A stretch of 64,000 nucleotides of DNA from Haloferula helveola (GCF_037076345.1 NZ_AP024702.1:806001-870000), one strand, 5' to 3'; positions 1-16,659 are shown, numbered from the stretch's first letter. A program made the numbers and translations. The notes: generated by a model from the sequence alone, not told the origin.

Positions 1-460
1 ACATGCAGCCCTCGTCGGGTTCGACGTCGCCGAATTCGCGCTCCAGAAACTCCTCCGTCCGGATCATGCCAGCGAGATTGACGACCACACGGATCCGATG
101 ATCCACCGCCGCCGTCATCAGGCCGACGGCCGCCCCCATACTGTGGCCGCAGTAAGCGATCTTCAGGTCATCCGGCAGCTGGTCCAGAACATCGCGGAGA
201 TCCTCGCTCTCCTTGGTGACCGTCGCCTCCCCAAAGGATCCTTCCGAATCGCCATTGCCTGAAAACGAGATGCGCAAACAGGGCCAGCCGAGAGCCGACA
301 GACCTTCGGCCACTCCGACGAGCAGGGGGCGATCCTTGTTGCCGGTGACGCCATGACCGAGAATCACCAGACCGCGATCCGGCTTGCCCGGATGGAAGGC
401 GGCATCCAGCCGCTCACCCTGCCGATTGGAGAATTCGATCGTTGCCAGGTCGGTGCTCAT
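1..460 (-). CDS. Alpha/beta hydrolase (3' end outside window)
   Basis: This is the N-terminal 153 residues of an alpha/beta hydrolase; the gene runs off the left edge. The nucleophile elbow G-H-S-M-G is visible near residue 98, and an oxyanion-type strand (LVILGHGVTGNKDRP) lies near residue 31. The start ATG at 460 overlaps the stop of the upstream dehydrogenase gene in an ATGA arrangement, so the two are probably translationally coupled. The layout resembles serine hydrolases of the dienelactone hydrolase/acyl-peptidase superfamily with a small N-terminal strand and no signal peptide, so it is probably cytoplasmic. The substrate cannot be predicted; the catalytic Asp and His lie beyond the window. 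Confidence 0.85.
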   Translation of the reverse strand, partial: MSTDLATIEFSNRQGERLDAAFHPGKPDRGLVILGHGVTGNKDRPLLVGVAEGLSALGWPCLRISFSGNGDSEGSFGEATVTKESEDLRDVLDQLPDDLKIAYCGHSMGAAVGLMTAAVDHRIRVVVNLAGMIRTEEFLEREFGDVEPDEGCM

Positions 461-1338
461 TCGTTTCGTCCGGGAAAAGTCAGTTCGGCCACCGCGGATT
501 TGTCCAACTCTCCTTTGCCAAGTTCGATCAGGCGCCGGTACTGGGCTTCTGTTGCGAGGGAAAGCGGCACCTCGACACCGGCTTGTTTCGCCAGATCATT
601 GGCGATCCCGCTGTCCTTTGCGGCATGGGCGGCGGAGAAAAAGCAATCGTGATCCCGGGCAAGCATGTCCTCGCTGTCGGTCTCGAGGACTCTGGAATTG
701 GCACCGGTCTGCGAGAACACCTCACACAGCTTCTCAAGGTCCAGTCCCAGCGCTGCCCCGAGGCCCAGACCTTCGGCAAGGGCCGCGGTGTTGATGTTCA
801 TCACCATGTTCACGAGCGCCTTGACCTGGGCGGCCTTGCCGGTGGTCCCGATGTAGCTGAGCGACTTGGCAAGATCTTTGAGCAAGGGTTCAACACGGTC
901 GAACACCTCGGGATCTCCGCCGATCATGAGGTAAAGGGTTCCTTCCCGCGCCTGCGGAATGCTCGACGCCATGCATGCTTCAAGCGAATGCGCACCGTGC
1001 GCCTCGCACAGCTCCCCCACTTCCGCGTGCACCGCCGGGCTGACCGTCGCGCAGTTGATGAAAACCGTTCCTTCGGCGTCCTTGAGCAGGGCATCGGTCG
1101 AGAAAATCGAGCGCATGGCCTCGTCATCCGTCACCACGGTGAAGACCACGTCGGCTGCTGCTGTCACCTCCGCGAGATCCGCAGCGGCGTTCGCTCCCAG
1201 CTCGTCCGCCACCGACGCAGCCACCTCCGACCTCACATCATGAACCACGACGACCTGATGGCCGCAATCCTTCATCCGGCGCGCCATGTTCGCACCCATC
1301 CTCCCGAGGCCAACCACTCCGATTTTCAGCTGTGACAT
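457..1338 (-). CDS. NAD(P)-dependent beta-hydroxyacid dehydrogenase (3-hydroxyisobutyrate dehydrogenase family)
   Basis: A 293-aa protein that starts at the ATG directly before a classic Rossmann fingerprint (KIGVVGLGRMGANMARRM). Family landmarks follow in order: the NAD-binding domain to about residue 165, the substrate-contact segment near residue 120 (DAPV-type region, here LEACMASSIPQA), the helix carrying the catalytic Lys (KALVNMVMNINTAALAEGLGLG), and an all-helical C-terminal domain. Members oxidise or reduce beta-hydroxy acids such as 3-hydroxyisobutyrate, tartronate semialdehyde or glyoxylate; which one cannot be told here. A longer reading frame extends to 1557, but the extra 73 residues look like non-coding translation, so they were dropped. 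The stop codon overlaps the start of the downstream hydrolase gene by 4 nt. Confidence 0.9.
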   Translation of the reverse strand: MSQLKIGVVGLGRMGANMARRMKDCGHQVVVVHDVRSEVAASVADELGANAAADLAEVTAAADVVFTVVTDDEAMRSIFSTDALLKDAEGTVFINCATVSPAVHAEVGELCEAHGAHSLEACMASSIPQAREGTLYLMIGGDPEVFDRVEPLLKDLAKSLSYIGTTGKAAQVKALVNMVMNINTAALAEGLGLGAALGLDLEKLCEVFSQTGANSRVLETDSEDMLARDHDCFFSAAHAAKDSGIANDLAKQAGVEVPLSLATEAQYRRLIELGKGELDKSAVAELTFPGRNE

Positions 1339-1654
1339 GGGGCGACCATGTGCCGGTTGCCCGCGACTGTCCACCCGGGGATTGCGAGAAACGGCGACTG
1401 CCGGGGACACCCGGCAAAGCCCGACTGCGCTTTCCCGGTTGAGAATGCGTCGAGAGCGCGCGTCACTGCTGCGAACCGTGCAGCCACAGCAGTTGCGTTG
1501 CGGATGGCACAATCCTTGCAACTCCATCGACCTGCATGCCGCTTGAGCAGGGAACAAGCACGACTTTCCCAGCTCCCAGCAGTTCCAGAGAGCGACCTCA
1601 AGAATGCCCTGATGGGCTGTGAGGATTGACGATCAACCGACGTAAGGATTCCCC
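1339..1654. other. Intergenic region between divergent genes with candidate sigma-54 promoter
   Basis: 316 bp between the divergent dehydrogenase and DUF1592 genes. No convincing gene was found on either strand. Its one recognisable signal is the -24/-12 element at 1505-1520. The rest shows no strong hairpin or repeat. Confidence 0.6.
1505..1520 (+). promoter_or_regulatory. Candidate sigma-54 (-24/-12) promoter for the DUF1592/DUF1552 pair
   Basis: The sequence TGGCACAATCCTTGCA matches the RpoN consensus TGGCAC-N5-TTGCA exactly. GG lies at 1506-1507 and GC at 1518-1519, with the required 10-nt spacing. Transcription would start near 1531, leaving a leader of about 120 nt before the GTG start at 1655. 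No upstream activator site was identified, and a match of this length can arise by chance, so it stays a candidate. Confidence 0.45.
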
Positions 1655-3931
1655 GTGCACACGCTTCGAATCGCGCTGTTTCTCCTGCCCGGACTGCTTC
1701 GGGCCGGGACGCCCGCGGACAGTTGGGACAAGGAAGTGCTGCCACTTCTGGAGAATTACTGCTTCGACTGCCACGGCGACGGAGTGAGCAAAGGCGATCT
1801 CACCTTCGACGACTTCGACAGCATCGAGTCGATGGTGGCCGACCGCGAGCGCTGGAAGCGCATCCGCACCCACCTTGAGCAGCGCCTGATGCCTCCAGTC
1901 GATGAGTTCCAGCCGAAGGTCGAGGAACGCGAAACCATCGTTCGCTGGATTGACGAAGCGATTTTCCCGGTAGACCCGGAGAATCCCGATCCCGGTCGGG
2001 TCACTCTCCGTCGCCTGAACCGAACGGAATACGAGAACACGCTCAACGACCTGCTCGGCATTCGGGTGGATGTCCGGAGCCTCCTCCCGCCCGACGATTC
2101 CGGCTACGGCTTCGACAACATCGGAGATGTCCTCACCCTCTCGCCGGCCCACCTCGAACGCTTCCTCGAGGCGGCGCGAGTCGGGCTGGACAAGGCGGTC
2201 CACACGGGCCCCATGCCGTTCCCGAGCCGAACCCTGCCGGGGGGCGAACTGCGGGGCGACGGCCACCGCAGCGACTCCGGCCACTTCCTGACCCAGAACG
2301 GTGCCGCGTTCAGCGAATTCCGTTTCCCCTCCGCAGGCCGCTACCAAATCACGATCGTCGCGGGTGAGACCCGGGCGGGCGGCGAGCACGCGAAGATGGA
2401 GTTCCGCCTCGGTGACAAGGTGGTGAAGGAATGGGAGGTGGATGCGCCCGTCGACCAACCGCGGGAGCACACTACCGAGGTAAGCGTCGCCGACCGAACT
2501 CCGCTACGGATCTCCGCCGCATTCACCAACGACTTCTATCAGGACCGCTCGCAGGGCGACGGCGGTGACCGTAATCTGATGATTGAGGCACTCCGCGTGA
2601 CCGGACCTCTCGACGGTCCCCGCGAGCCGAAACCGGCAAGCCACGTGAGAATTTTCGGTGAGAGACCTGGCGACTCCGCCGATGAAGACCGTTGGGCGGT
2701 TGGAATTTTCAAACGCTTCGCACGACGGGCCTTCCGGCGGCCGCCTCAAGACGGTGAAGCGGAGCGCTACCTCCACTTCGTACGACTCGCGAAGGAAGAA
2801 GGCAGGGACATCGAGGAAGGCATCCGGCAGGGTCTCGAGGCAATGTTGCTCTCCCCTGCTTTCCTTTTCCGGCACGAACCCCAGCCCGAGCCGGACAACG
2901 CCGAGCGCATTCACCGGATCGACGAGCACACCTTGGCCTCGAGGCTGTCCTACTTCCTATGGTCGACGATGCCGGACGAGCATCTGATGCGGCTCGCGGA
3001 TGAAGGCAAATTGAGAGAGAACCTTCCGGCGGAGATCGATCGCATGCTGGAATCGGTGCGAGCCAATCAGCTGGTCGAGAACTTCGCCGGACAGTGGTTG
3101 CAGTTGCGCGACCTGAGGAGTGCCCGCCCCTCGCGGAAGTCCTATCCGAGGTTCGACCTTCGCCTGAAAGCGGCGATGCGGATGGAGACGGAACTCCTCG
3201 TCGCGCATCTCATCCGCGAGAACCGCCCGCTCGCCGACCTTCTCTCCGCGGATTACTCTTTCCTGAACGAGCCTCTCGCCCGGCACTACGGAGTCGCCGG
3301 CGTCAAAGGCAACGAGTTCCGCAAGGTCTCGCTCAAGAACACGCCCCGCCGCGGCATCCTCGGACATGGCTCGTTTCTCCTCGTGACATCCCACCCGCTA
3401 CGGACGTCGCCCGTCCTGCGAGGAAAGTACGTGCTTGAGAACCTCCTCGACCAGGCACCTCCCCCGCCCCCGCCGAACGTGCCGTCGCTCACCGCCAACG
3501 GGGGCCATGACGACAGCCTGAGCCTGCGCGAGCAGATGGTGAAGCACCGCGAGGATCCCGGGTGCGCTTCGTGCCACGCCCTGATGGACCCGATCGGCTT
3601 CGGGCTCGAAAACTTCGACGGTGACGGTTCCTACCGCATGAAGGAGAACGGCCGGCCCATCGACGCATCCGGCCAACTCGCCGACGGGCGGAAGTTCCAA
3701 GGCAGCGAAGAACTGAGACGGATCCTCCTCGACGAGCACCGCAGTGACTTCCACCGCTCGGTGGCTTCCAAGATGCTCACTTACGCCCTCGGTCGCGGAA
3801 CCGATTGGTATGACAAGCCGGCGATCGATGCGATTGTCCGCGAGACCGAGGCCGCCGGCGGAGGTGCCCGGGAAATGGTCAAAGCCGTCATCCGCTCCGT
3901 CCCGTTCCAGTTCCGCCGCGGTGAGGGCTGA
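1655..3931 (+). CDS. Secreted DUF1592-family protein with two CxxCH motifs (planctomycete-type cytochrome C)
   Basis: A 758-aa protein with an N-terminal signal peptide and a PSCyt1-like heme motif (CFDCH, residues 36-40). The domain series seen in PVC bacteria follows: DUF1587 (RRLNRTEYENTLNDLLGI, about 115-135), DUF1595, DUF1592 (LASRLSYFLWSTMPDEHL, about 428-445), DUF1588 (the LLVTSHPLRTSPVLRGKYVL region) and DUF1585, with a second CASCH at residues 637-641. A carbohydrate-binding-like beta-sandwich insert is plausible around residues 185-310. Start is GTG at 1655; the signal peptide begins directly there. The next gene encodes its usual partner, DUF1552. The family is abundant in Planctomycetota and Verrucomicrobiota and is generally assumed to take part in periplasmic redox or polymer oxidation. 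Its biochemical activity is not established. Confidence 0.92.
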   Translation: MHTLRIALFLLPGLLRAGTPADSWDKEVLPLLENYCFDCHGDGVSKGDLTFDDFDSIESMVADRERWKRIRTHLEQRLMPPVDEFQPKVEERETIVRWIDEAIFPVDPENPDPGRVTLRRLNRTEYENTLNDLLGIRVDVRSLLPPDDSGYGFDNIGDVLTLSPAHLERFLEAARVGLDKAVHTGPMPFPSRTLPGGELRGDGHRSDSGHFLTQNGAAFSEFRFPSAGRYQITIVAGETRAGGEHAKMEFRLGDKVVKEWEVDAPVDQPREHTTEVSVADRTPLRISAAFTNDFYQDRSQGDGGDRNLMIEALRVTGPLDGPREPKPASHVRIFGERPGDSADEDRWAVGIFKRFARRAFRRPPQDGEAERYLHFVRLAKEEGRDIEEGIRQGLEAMLLSPAFLFRHEPQPEPDNAERIHRIDEHTLASRLSYFLWSTMPDEHLMRLADEGKLRENLPAEIDRMLESVRANQLVENFAGQWLQLRDLRSARPSRKSYPRFDLRLKAAMRMETELLVAHLIRENRPLADLLSADYSFLNEPLARHYGVAGVKGNEFRKVSLKNTPRRGILGHGSFLLVTSHPLRTSPVLRGKYVLENLLDQAPPPPPPNVPSLTANGGHDDSLSLREQMVKHREDPGCASCHALMDPIGFGLENFDGDGSYRMKENGRPIDASGQLADGRKFQGSEELRRILLDEHRSDFHRSVASKMLTYALGRGTDWYDKPAIDAIVRETEAAGGGAREMVKAVIRSVPFQFRRGEG

Positions 3932-3985
3932 ACGATTTCAACCCAGAGTTCCGTTATCTTCCCCAACCCGACACCACTGCCCGTG

Positions 3986-5287
3986 ATGCACAGCCGAAGA
4001 AACTTCCTCAAAGGGATCGCGGCCACGCTTGCCCTTCCCTCGCTCGACTCATTCGCCGCAATCGGTGGAGCCGCCCCGGCCAACCCCACCCGGTTGGCCT
4101 TCGTCTACATTCCGAACGGCGTGAACCTCGCGAAGTGGATGCCCTCGGGCAGCGGTCGGGACTTCAAGTTGTCGGAGTCCCTCCAGCCTCTCGCCGGGGT
4201 GAAGGACCAACTGTCGGTGATCCGGCATCTCGATCACGACAAGGCCTTCGCGAACGGTGACGGCGCCGGAGATCATGCACGCGCCAACGCCACCTTCCTG
4301 ACCGGTTGCCAGGCGAGGAAGACCGCCGGTGCGAATATCGAGGTCGGCATCTCAGTCGACCAACTCGCGGCTCGGCAGATCGGTCACCAGACCCGGGTTC
4401 CTTCGCTCGAACTCTCGACCGACCCGCCCCGACGCTCCGGCCATTGCGACTCCGGCTACTCCTGCGCGTACCAGTACAATCTCTCGTGGCTCGACGAAAA
4501 CACTCCCGCGCCGGCCGAACGCGACCCGCGTCTGGTGTTCGAGAAGCTCTTCGGCTCCGGAGATCCGAAGGAAGACGCGCGCCGCAGGAACTACCGCAAG
4601 AGCATCCTCGATTTCGTCCAGGACGACGCCAAACGGATGCAACGCAAGCTCGGTGCCAGCGACCGGGGCAAGATGGACGAATACCTGACCGCCGTCCGAG
4701 ACATTGAGAAACGGATTGAGAACGCGGAGCGCTTCCGCGCGGAGATTCCTGAGGACAAGCGTCCGCAGGGCATTCCCGAATCCTATCGGGAGCACATCCG
4801 TCTCCAGTTCGATCTGATGGCCCTGGCTTTCGAGACCGACTCGACCCGGATCTCGACCTTCATGCTTGCCTACGACGGTTCGAACCGGTCATTCCCCGAG
4901 CTGGGCATTCACAGCGGCCACCACGAGCTGTCCCACCACCGGGGCAACCCCGAGAGCCTCGAAAAGATCGCCCAAATCGATCGCTTCTACATCGAAGAGT
5001 TCGCCACCTTCCTCGAACGGCTGAAGAGCACCCGTGAAGGAAATGGTAACCTGCTCGACCACTCGATGATCGTCTACGGTGGCGGAATCGGTGACGGGAA
5101 CCGGCACAACCACAACGACCTCCCCCTGATTCTCGCGGGCGGCGGCAACGGCACCCTGAATCCGGGCCGACTCATCGAGGCGGCGGAAGGGACCCCAATG
5201 ACGAACCTGTATCTCTCGCTTCTTGAGAGGATGAACGTCGATGCGCGACGGATCGGCGATTCAACCGGAGTTCTGCAGGCCATTTGA
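3986..5287 (+). CDS. DUF1552 domain protein with Tat signal
   Basis: A 433-aa protein opening with a twin-arginine signal (SRRNFLKG), which indicates export in folded form. The remainder matches the DUF1552 family: a TRLAFVYIPNGVNLAKW strand near the N-terminus, a long helical middle (EYLTAVRDIEKRIENAERF) and a conserved C-terminal HNHNDLPLILAGGG block. The family is related to DUF1501/alkaline-phosphatase-like folds and is almost always next to a DUF1592 gene, as here (54 bp downstream), so the two probably form one exported complex. A GTG at 3983 would add one residue; ATG 3986 was preferred. The 3' end overlaps the convergent glycosyltransferase gene by 27 bp. Function is unknown. Confidence 0.9.
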   Translation: MHSRRNFLKGIAATLALPSLDSFAAIGGAAPANPTRLAFVYIPNGVNLAKWMPSGSGRDFKLSESLQPLAGVKDQLSVIRHLDHDKAFANGDGAGDHARANATFLTGCQARKTAGANIEVGISVDQLAARQIGHQTRVPSLELSTDPPRRSGHCDSGYSCAYQYNLSWLDENTPAPAERDPRLVFEKLFGSGDPKEDARRRNYRKSILDFVQDDAKRMQRKLGASDRGKMDEYLTAVRDIEKRIENAERFRAEIPEDKRPQGIPESYREHIRLQFDLMALAFETDSTRISTFMLAYDGSNRSFPELGIHSGHHELSHHRGNPESLEKIAQIDRFYIEEFATFLERLKSTREGNGNLLDHSMIVYGGGIGDGNRHNHNDLPLILAGGGNGTLNPGRLIEAAEGTPMTNLYLSLLERMNVDARRIGDSTGVLQAI

Positions 5288-6385
5288 CAGGCTTCTGTAG
5301 ATCCTGAGGAACCGCTCCGCGGCACAGGCCCAAGTCGAATCGGCGGCTTCGGCCCGAGCTTGCCTGCCCCGGCCAGCAAGCCGTTCCGGATCGGAGAGTA
5401 ACTCGCAAACGGCATCCGCCATCGCGTCGGGCCCGGGTTTCTTCACGATCTCTGAAGAGGCAAGGACTTCGGTCGCACCACACTGAGGAAAAGCTACGGT
5501 CGGCACGCCGAATTGAGCCGCTTCAAGCGCTACCAATCCGAACGGTTCGGACCGAGACGGCAAACAGAGCAGACTCGTGGTCGCCAATTCTGCATTCAGC
5601 TGACCGCGCTGTAGGAAACCGGGAAAGCGGATCCGGCCGGCGAGACCGAGTTCCGCCGCAAGCCGGCGCATCGGATCGAGCAACTCACCATCGCCTGCCA
5701 TGACGAAGGTCGCTTCGGGAATCCGCCTCGCCACTCGCTCCGCCATCCTCACGAACACCTCGGGTGACTTCTGATCGGTGAATCGGCCGACAAACAGCAG
5801 CTTGGGAGATCCGGTATCCACCTTCCAAGTTTCCACCGGAGTCACTCCGTTGTGAACCACTTCAAGCCGCCTTGGCCCGATCCCGTATTCGCGCACACAG
5901 ACTTCCGCCATGTAGCGGCTGACCACCACCACCCGGTCGGCGGTTCTCATCCCTGTCTGCTCGATCCGCCGGATCCATCCGCTCCCACCGGAGCCCGCCC
6001 GGTCGAACTCCAGCGAGTGGAGATGAAGAATCATTGGGCGCCCCGTCTTTCCCCGCACCGCCCACGCCGCCGGGATCGTCATCCAGTCGTGGGCATGGAT
6101 CACATCAAACTCACCCGCATCGGCGCGATCCGCCGCCCACTCCGCGAAACTCTTCACGCGCTGGGCCAAATCACTCCCGTAGGCCCCGCCCCCGCCAGCG
6201 TAGGGATCCAATGGCGACACCTCCGCACCCCCGCTACCACTGGCCATGCCCGGCAACCACAGCCGCAACGGAACCATCGATCCGAGCGCCCCGACCAATC
6301 CTTCGCACGCCACACCCAGCCCCCCGGTCAGTGCCGGGGGGAACTCCCACCCAAGCATCAGGACCCGCGGGCTCGAAATCTCCAT
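5261..6385 (-). CDS. Glycosyltransferase, GT4/GT-B type
   Basis: A 374-aa GT-B fold glycosyltransferase. The N-terminal donor/acceptor domain begins with the GT4 signature of a WEFPP...GGLG loop (residues 13-23), as in starch/glycogen synthase-like and trehalose synthase-like enzymes. The C-terminal half has the KLLFVGRFTDQKSPE strand and the EX7E retaining-transferase motif (SEPFGLVALEAAQFG, about residues 300-315). It transfers a sugar from a nucleotide-sugar donor; acceptor and donor are not predictable. The frame continues upstream to 6535, but the extra residues overlap the rpoC terminator and lack coding character, so ATG 6385 was chosen. It lies downstream of the rpoC terminator on the same strand and is probably transcribed separately. 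Confidence 0.88.
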   Translation of the reverse strand: MEISSPRVLMLGWEFPPALTGGLGVACEGLVGALGSMVPLRLWLPGMASGSGGAEVSPLDPYAGGGGAYGSDLAQRVKSFAEWAADRADAGEFDVIHAHDWMTIPAAWAVRGKTGRPMILHLHSLEFDRAGSGGSGWIRRIEQTGMRTADRVVVVSRYMAEVCVREYGIGPRRLEVVHNGVTPVETWKVDTGSPKLLFVGRFTDQKSPEVFVRMAERVARRIPEATFVMAGDGELLDPMRRLAAELGLAGRIRFPGFLQRGQLNAELATTSLLCLPSRSEPFGLVALEAAQFGVPTVAFPQCGATEVLASSEIVKKPGPDAMADAVCELLSDPERLAGRGRQARAEAADSTWACAAERFLRIYRSLSNGLQNSG

Positions 6386-6438
6386 CGACCCAGCTAACAG
6401 GGAGAACGCATCCCTGTCCAACTGCGATCCGTTCGCAC

Positions 6439-6475
6439 GAAAAAGGCCGGCTCCGCAATGCACGGAGCCGGCCTT
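6439..6475 (-). terminator. Rho-independent terminator of the rpoBC operon
   Basis: On the minus strand a 13-bp perfect stem (AAGGCCGGCTCCG / CGGAGCCGGCCTT, arms 6463-6475 and 6443-6455) with a 7-nt loop is followed by a T-run (TTTTTCG). It starts 25 nt after the rpoC stop codon. This is a textbook intrinsic terminator closing the tuf-to-rpoC transcription unit. Confidence 0.9.
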
Positions 6476-6500
6476 GGGATGATGATTCAGTCGAAGCGGA

Positions 6501-10661
<4,161 letters not shown>

Positions 10662-10702
10662 GATGTAGGGAATCTAAAGTTAGGTCTCGGGGTTTCGGGC
10701 GA

Positions 10703-14647
<3,945 letters not shown>

Positions 14648-14789
14648 GGTTTCTGGAGTTAGGTGCGGAGTGCGGGTTGAGCCCGGCCGTATTCACGGGC
14701 GGGCGATCAGATTTTCAGGAGATGGAACGGAGGTCCGGTATCGGCGGAAACGGTCGGGTTGTCGGCCGCTTTCGCCGCTGCCGGGGCAG

Positions 14790-14824
14790 GATTCCGGAGC
14801 CACCGCGAGGACGGCTCCGGAATC
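14790..14824 (-). promoter_or_regulatory. rplL-rpoB intergenic hairpin (attenuator or RNA-processing candidate)
   Basis: A 12-bp perfect stem (GATTCCGGAGCC / GGCTCCGGAATC) with an 11-nt loop lies 16 nt after the rplL stop. There is no T-run after it, so it is not a complete intrinsic terminator. E. coli has an attenuator and an RNase III site in the same gap to adjust the L7/L12 to RNA polymerase ratio; a similar role here is inferred from position. Confidence 0.6.
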
Positions 14825-14840
14825 ACAAAACCGCAGGGGC

Positions 14841-15227
14841 TTACTTGAGCTCGACCTTGGCGCCAGCCTCTTCGAGCTTCTTCTTCGCTTCTTCGGCGGC
14901 GTCCTTGGCGGCACCTTCCACGATCGTGGCGGGAGCGCTTTCGACGAGCTTCTTGGCGTCGGCGAGGCCAAGACCGGGCGACACTTCGCGGACTGCCTTA
15001 ATGACGGCAATCTTGTTGCCACCGGCTTCAGCGATGACGACGTCGAATTCGGTCTTTTCCTCGGCAGCGGCACCAGCGTCACCACCGGCAGCAGGGCCGG
15101 CTGCGACAGCAGCCACAGGAGCAGCGGCGGAAACGCCCCACTCTTCTTCGAGTTTCTTCACAAGTTCGGCAGCTTCCAGAACGGTAAGCTTGCCGAGTTC
15201 TTCAGCAATTGCAGCAATATCAGCCAT
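14841..15227 (-). CDS. rplL: Ribosomal protein bL12 (L7/L12)
   Basis: A 128-aa stalk protein of the large ribosomal subunit that recruits translational GTPases. The N-terminal dimerisation domain (to about residue 35) leads into an Ala/Gly hinge (about 36-52). The C-terminal factor-binding domain follows with EKTEFDVVI, the [11 protein letters not shown] helix and the [13 protein letters not shown] segment. Length matches the usual 120-130 aa. It lies 140 bp downstream of rplJ; that gap carries a palindromic element. Confidence 0.97.
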   Translation of the reverse strand: MADIAAIAEELGKLTVLEAAELVKKLEEEWGVSAAAPVAAVAAGPAAGGDAGAAAEEKTEFDVVIAEAGGNKIAVIKAVREVSPGLGLADAKKLVESAPATIVEGAAKDAAEEAKKKLEEAGAKVELK

Positions 15228-15256
15228 TGTATTTCTCCAGTGCGGTATCGTCGCGT

Positions 15257-15295
15257 CCGGAAGCCTCCGGGCATTTCAGCCCCGCAGCTGCGGGG
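15257..15295 (-). repeat. Hairpin/CTGAAATGC/hairpin element between rplJ and rplL
   Basis: Read on the minus strand: a perfect 16-nt palindrome (CCCCGCAGCTGCGGGG, 15280-15295), the linker CTGAAATGC, then a second small hairpin (CCGGA AGGC-type loop TCCGG, 15257-15270). The same architecture and nearly the same linker occur three times at 35983-36188, so this looks like a dispersed REP-like family member. Inside a polycistronic mRNA it could stabilise or separate the rplJ and rplL segments; that role is inference. Confidence 0.6.
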
Positions 15296-15367
15296 ACCGA
15301 CGAGGAACCATTATGTGTTCAGGTGACAAGCGGAGAGCCCGCCACCATCCGTTCAGATCGTTTCGGT

Positions 15368-15880
15368 TCAGCCTTCGGGGTTGAACTTGGCCTGGATGAC
15401 CCGCGCGAGCGAGGAACCGGGCTCGTTGATGGTGCGCACCAGCTTGGAAGCCGGGGCGTTGATGACGCCGAGGAGGGTCGCAAGCAGGACCTCGCGGGAC
15501 GGAAGTTCGGCGATCGCCTTGACCTGGGCCTCGTCGAGGATATCCCCATCGAGGATGCCAAGCTTGATCGCCGGCTTCTGAAACTCCTTCTCGAAGCTCT
15601 TGAGAACCTTGGCCGCGGCGGCGACGTCGGACTCACCCGTGACGAAGGCGGTCTGGCCGGCGAGCGCGTCGCCCGTATCAGGGAGACCCGCTTCGGCGAG
15701 CGCCTTCTTCATGTAGGTGTTCTTCGCAACATGGCACTCGGCGCCGGAGGCGGCGAGGCGGGTGCGCAGTTCCGAGAACTGCGGCACGGTCATGCCGGTG
15801 TATTCCACCACAAGCACGAAGGGCGAGGTGTTCACCCGCTCGAGCAATTCGTCGATGATGATTTTCTTGTCGGGATTCAT
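15368..15880 (-). CDS. rplJ: Ribosomal protein uL10
   Basis: A 170-aa L10 protein that anchors the L7/L12 stalk dimers to 23S rRNA. The N-terminal rRNA-binding domain shows FVLVVEYTGMTVPQFSELR (about residues 17-35) and CHVAKNTYMKKAL (about 48-60). The C-terminal helix that carries L12 dimers ends near residue 165. Only 14 bp separate it from rplA, so the long L10-binding leader known upstream of E. coli rplJ has no room here. Confidence 0.97.
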   Translation of the reverse strand: MNPDKKIIIDELLERVNTSPFVLVVEYTGMTVPQFSELRTRLAASGAECHVAKNTYMKKALAEAGLPDTGDALAGQTAFVTGESDVAAAAKVLKSFEKEFQKPAIKLGILDGDILDEAQVKAIAELPSREVLLATLLGVINAPASKLVRTINEPGSSLARVIQAKFNPEG

Positions 15881-15894
15881 GGCGGTGGTGGGAA

Positions 15895-16596
15895 TCAGTT
15901 GGTGGCGAAGAGGGACGACTCAAGCGGCACTCCCGGGCACATGGCGGCGGCGACGGTGACGCTGCGGATGTAGTTGCCCTTGGCCGAAGCTGGCTTGGCG
16001 CGCTTGACGCTGTCGATGAATGCCTGGGCGTTCTCGATCAGGGCGGCTTCGTTGAACGAGGCGCGGCCGATGGAACCGGCGACGTTGCCGTTCTTGTCGA
16101 GCTTGAAGTCGATCCGGCCGGCCTTGACCTCGTTGACGGCCTTCGCGGTGTCGTCGGTCACGGTGCCGGTCTTCGGGTTCGGCATGAGACCGCGGGGGCC
16201 GAGGACCCGTGCGATCTTGCGGACTTCGGTCATTGCTTCCGGCGTCGCGATCGCGACATCGAAGTCGGTGAAGCCTTCCTGGACCTTCTTGATCAGATCT
16301 TCGAATCCGACGTGCTCGGCTCCGGCCGCGGTAGCGGCTTCGGCGGCGGCGCCAGCGGCGAAGACCGCAACGCGGACGTTCTTGCCGGTGCCGTGAGGCA
16401 GCGACACGGATCCGCGGACCATCTGGTCACTCTTGCGGGGATCCACGCCGAGGTGGAAGGAAACGGTAACGGTCGGGTCGAACTTCGGCGCCGGGAATTT
16501 CTTCACGGTTCCGACGGCCTCCTCGAGTCCGTAGGTCTTGCCCTCTTCGACGAGAGCGGCGGCTTTCTGGTAGCGTTTGCTGCGGTGTTTGGACAT
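15895..16596 (-). CDS. rplA: Ribosomal protein uL1
   Basis: A 233-aa L1 stalk protein with the complete two-domain pattern: SKRYQKAAALVEEGKTYGLEEAV at the N-terminus as separate conserved blocks, LPHGTGKNVRVAVFA (about residues 67-81), LGPRGLMPNPKTGTV (about 130-145) and the C-terminal NYIRSVTVAAAMCPG segment. L1 moves deacylated tRNA at the E site and in many bacteria represses the rplKA mRNA. It follows rplK after 90 bp containing a UUCG-capped hairpin. Confidence 0.97.
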   Translation of the reverse strand: MSKHRSKRYQKAAALVEEGKTYGLEEAVGTVKKFPAPKFDPTVTVSFHLGVDPRKSDQMVRGSVSLPHGTGKNVRVAVFAAGAAAEAATAAGAEHVGFEDLIKKVQEGFTDFDVAIATPEAMTEVRKIARVLGPRGLMPNPKTGTVTDDTAKAVNEVKAGRIDFKLDKNGNVAGSIGRASFNEAALIENAQAFIDSVKRAKPASAKGNYIRSVTVAAAMCPGVPLESSLFATN

Positions 16597-16659
16597 TGCG
16601 GTATTTTGCAGTGCGATCGGACTCCGACGGAATTCGGTGCCCTCCTGCGGGTTTCCGGT

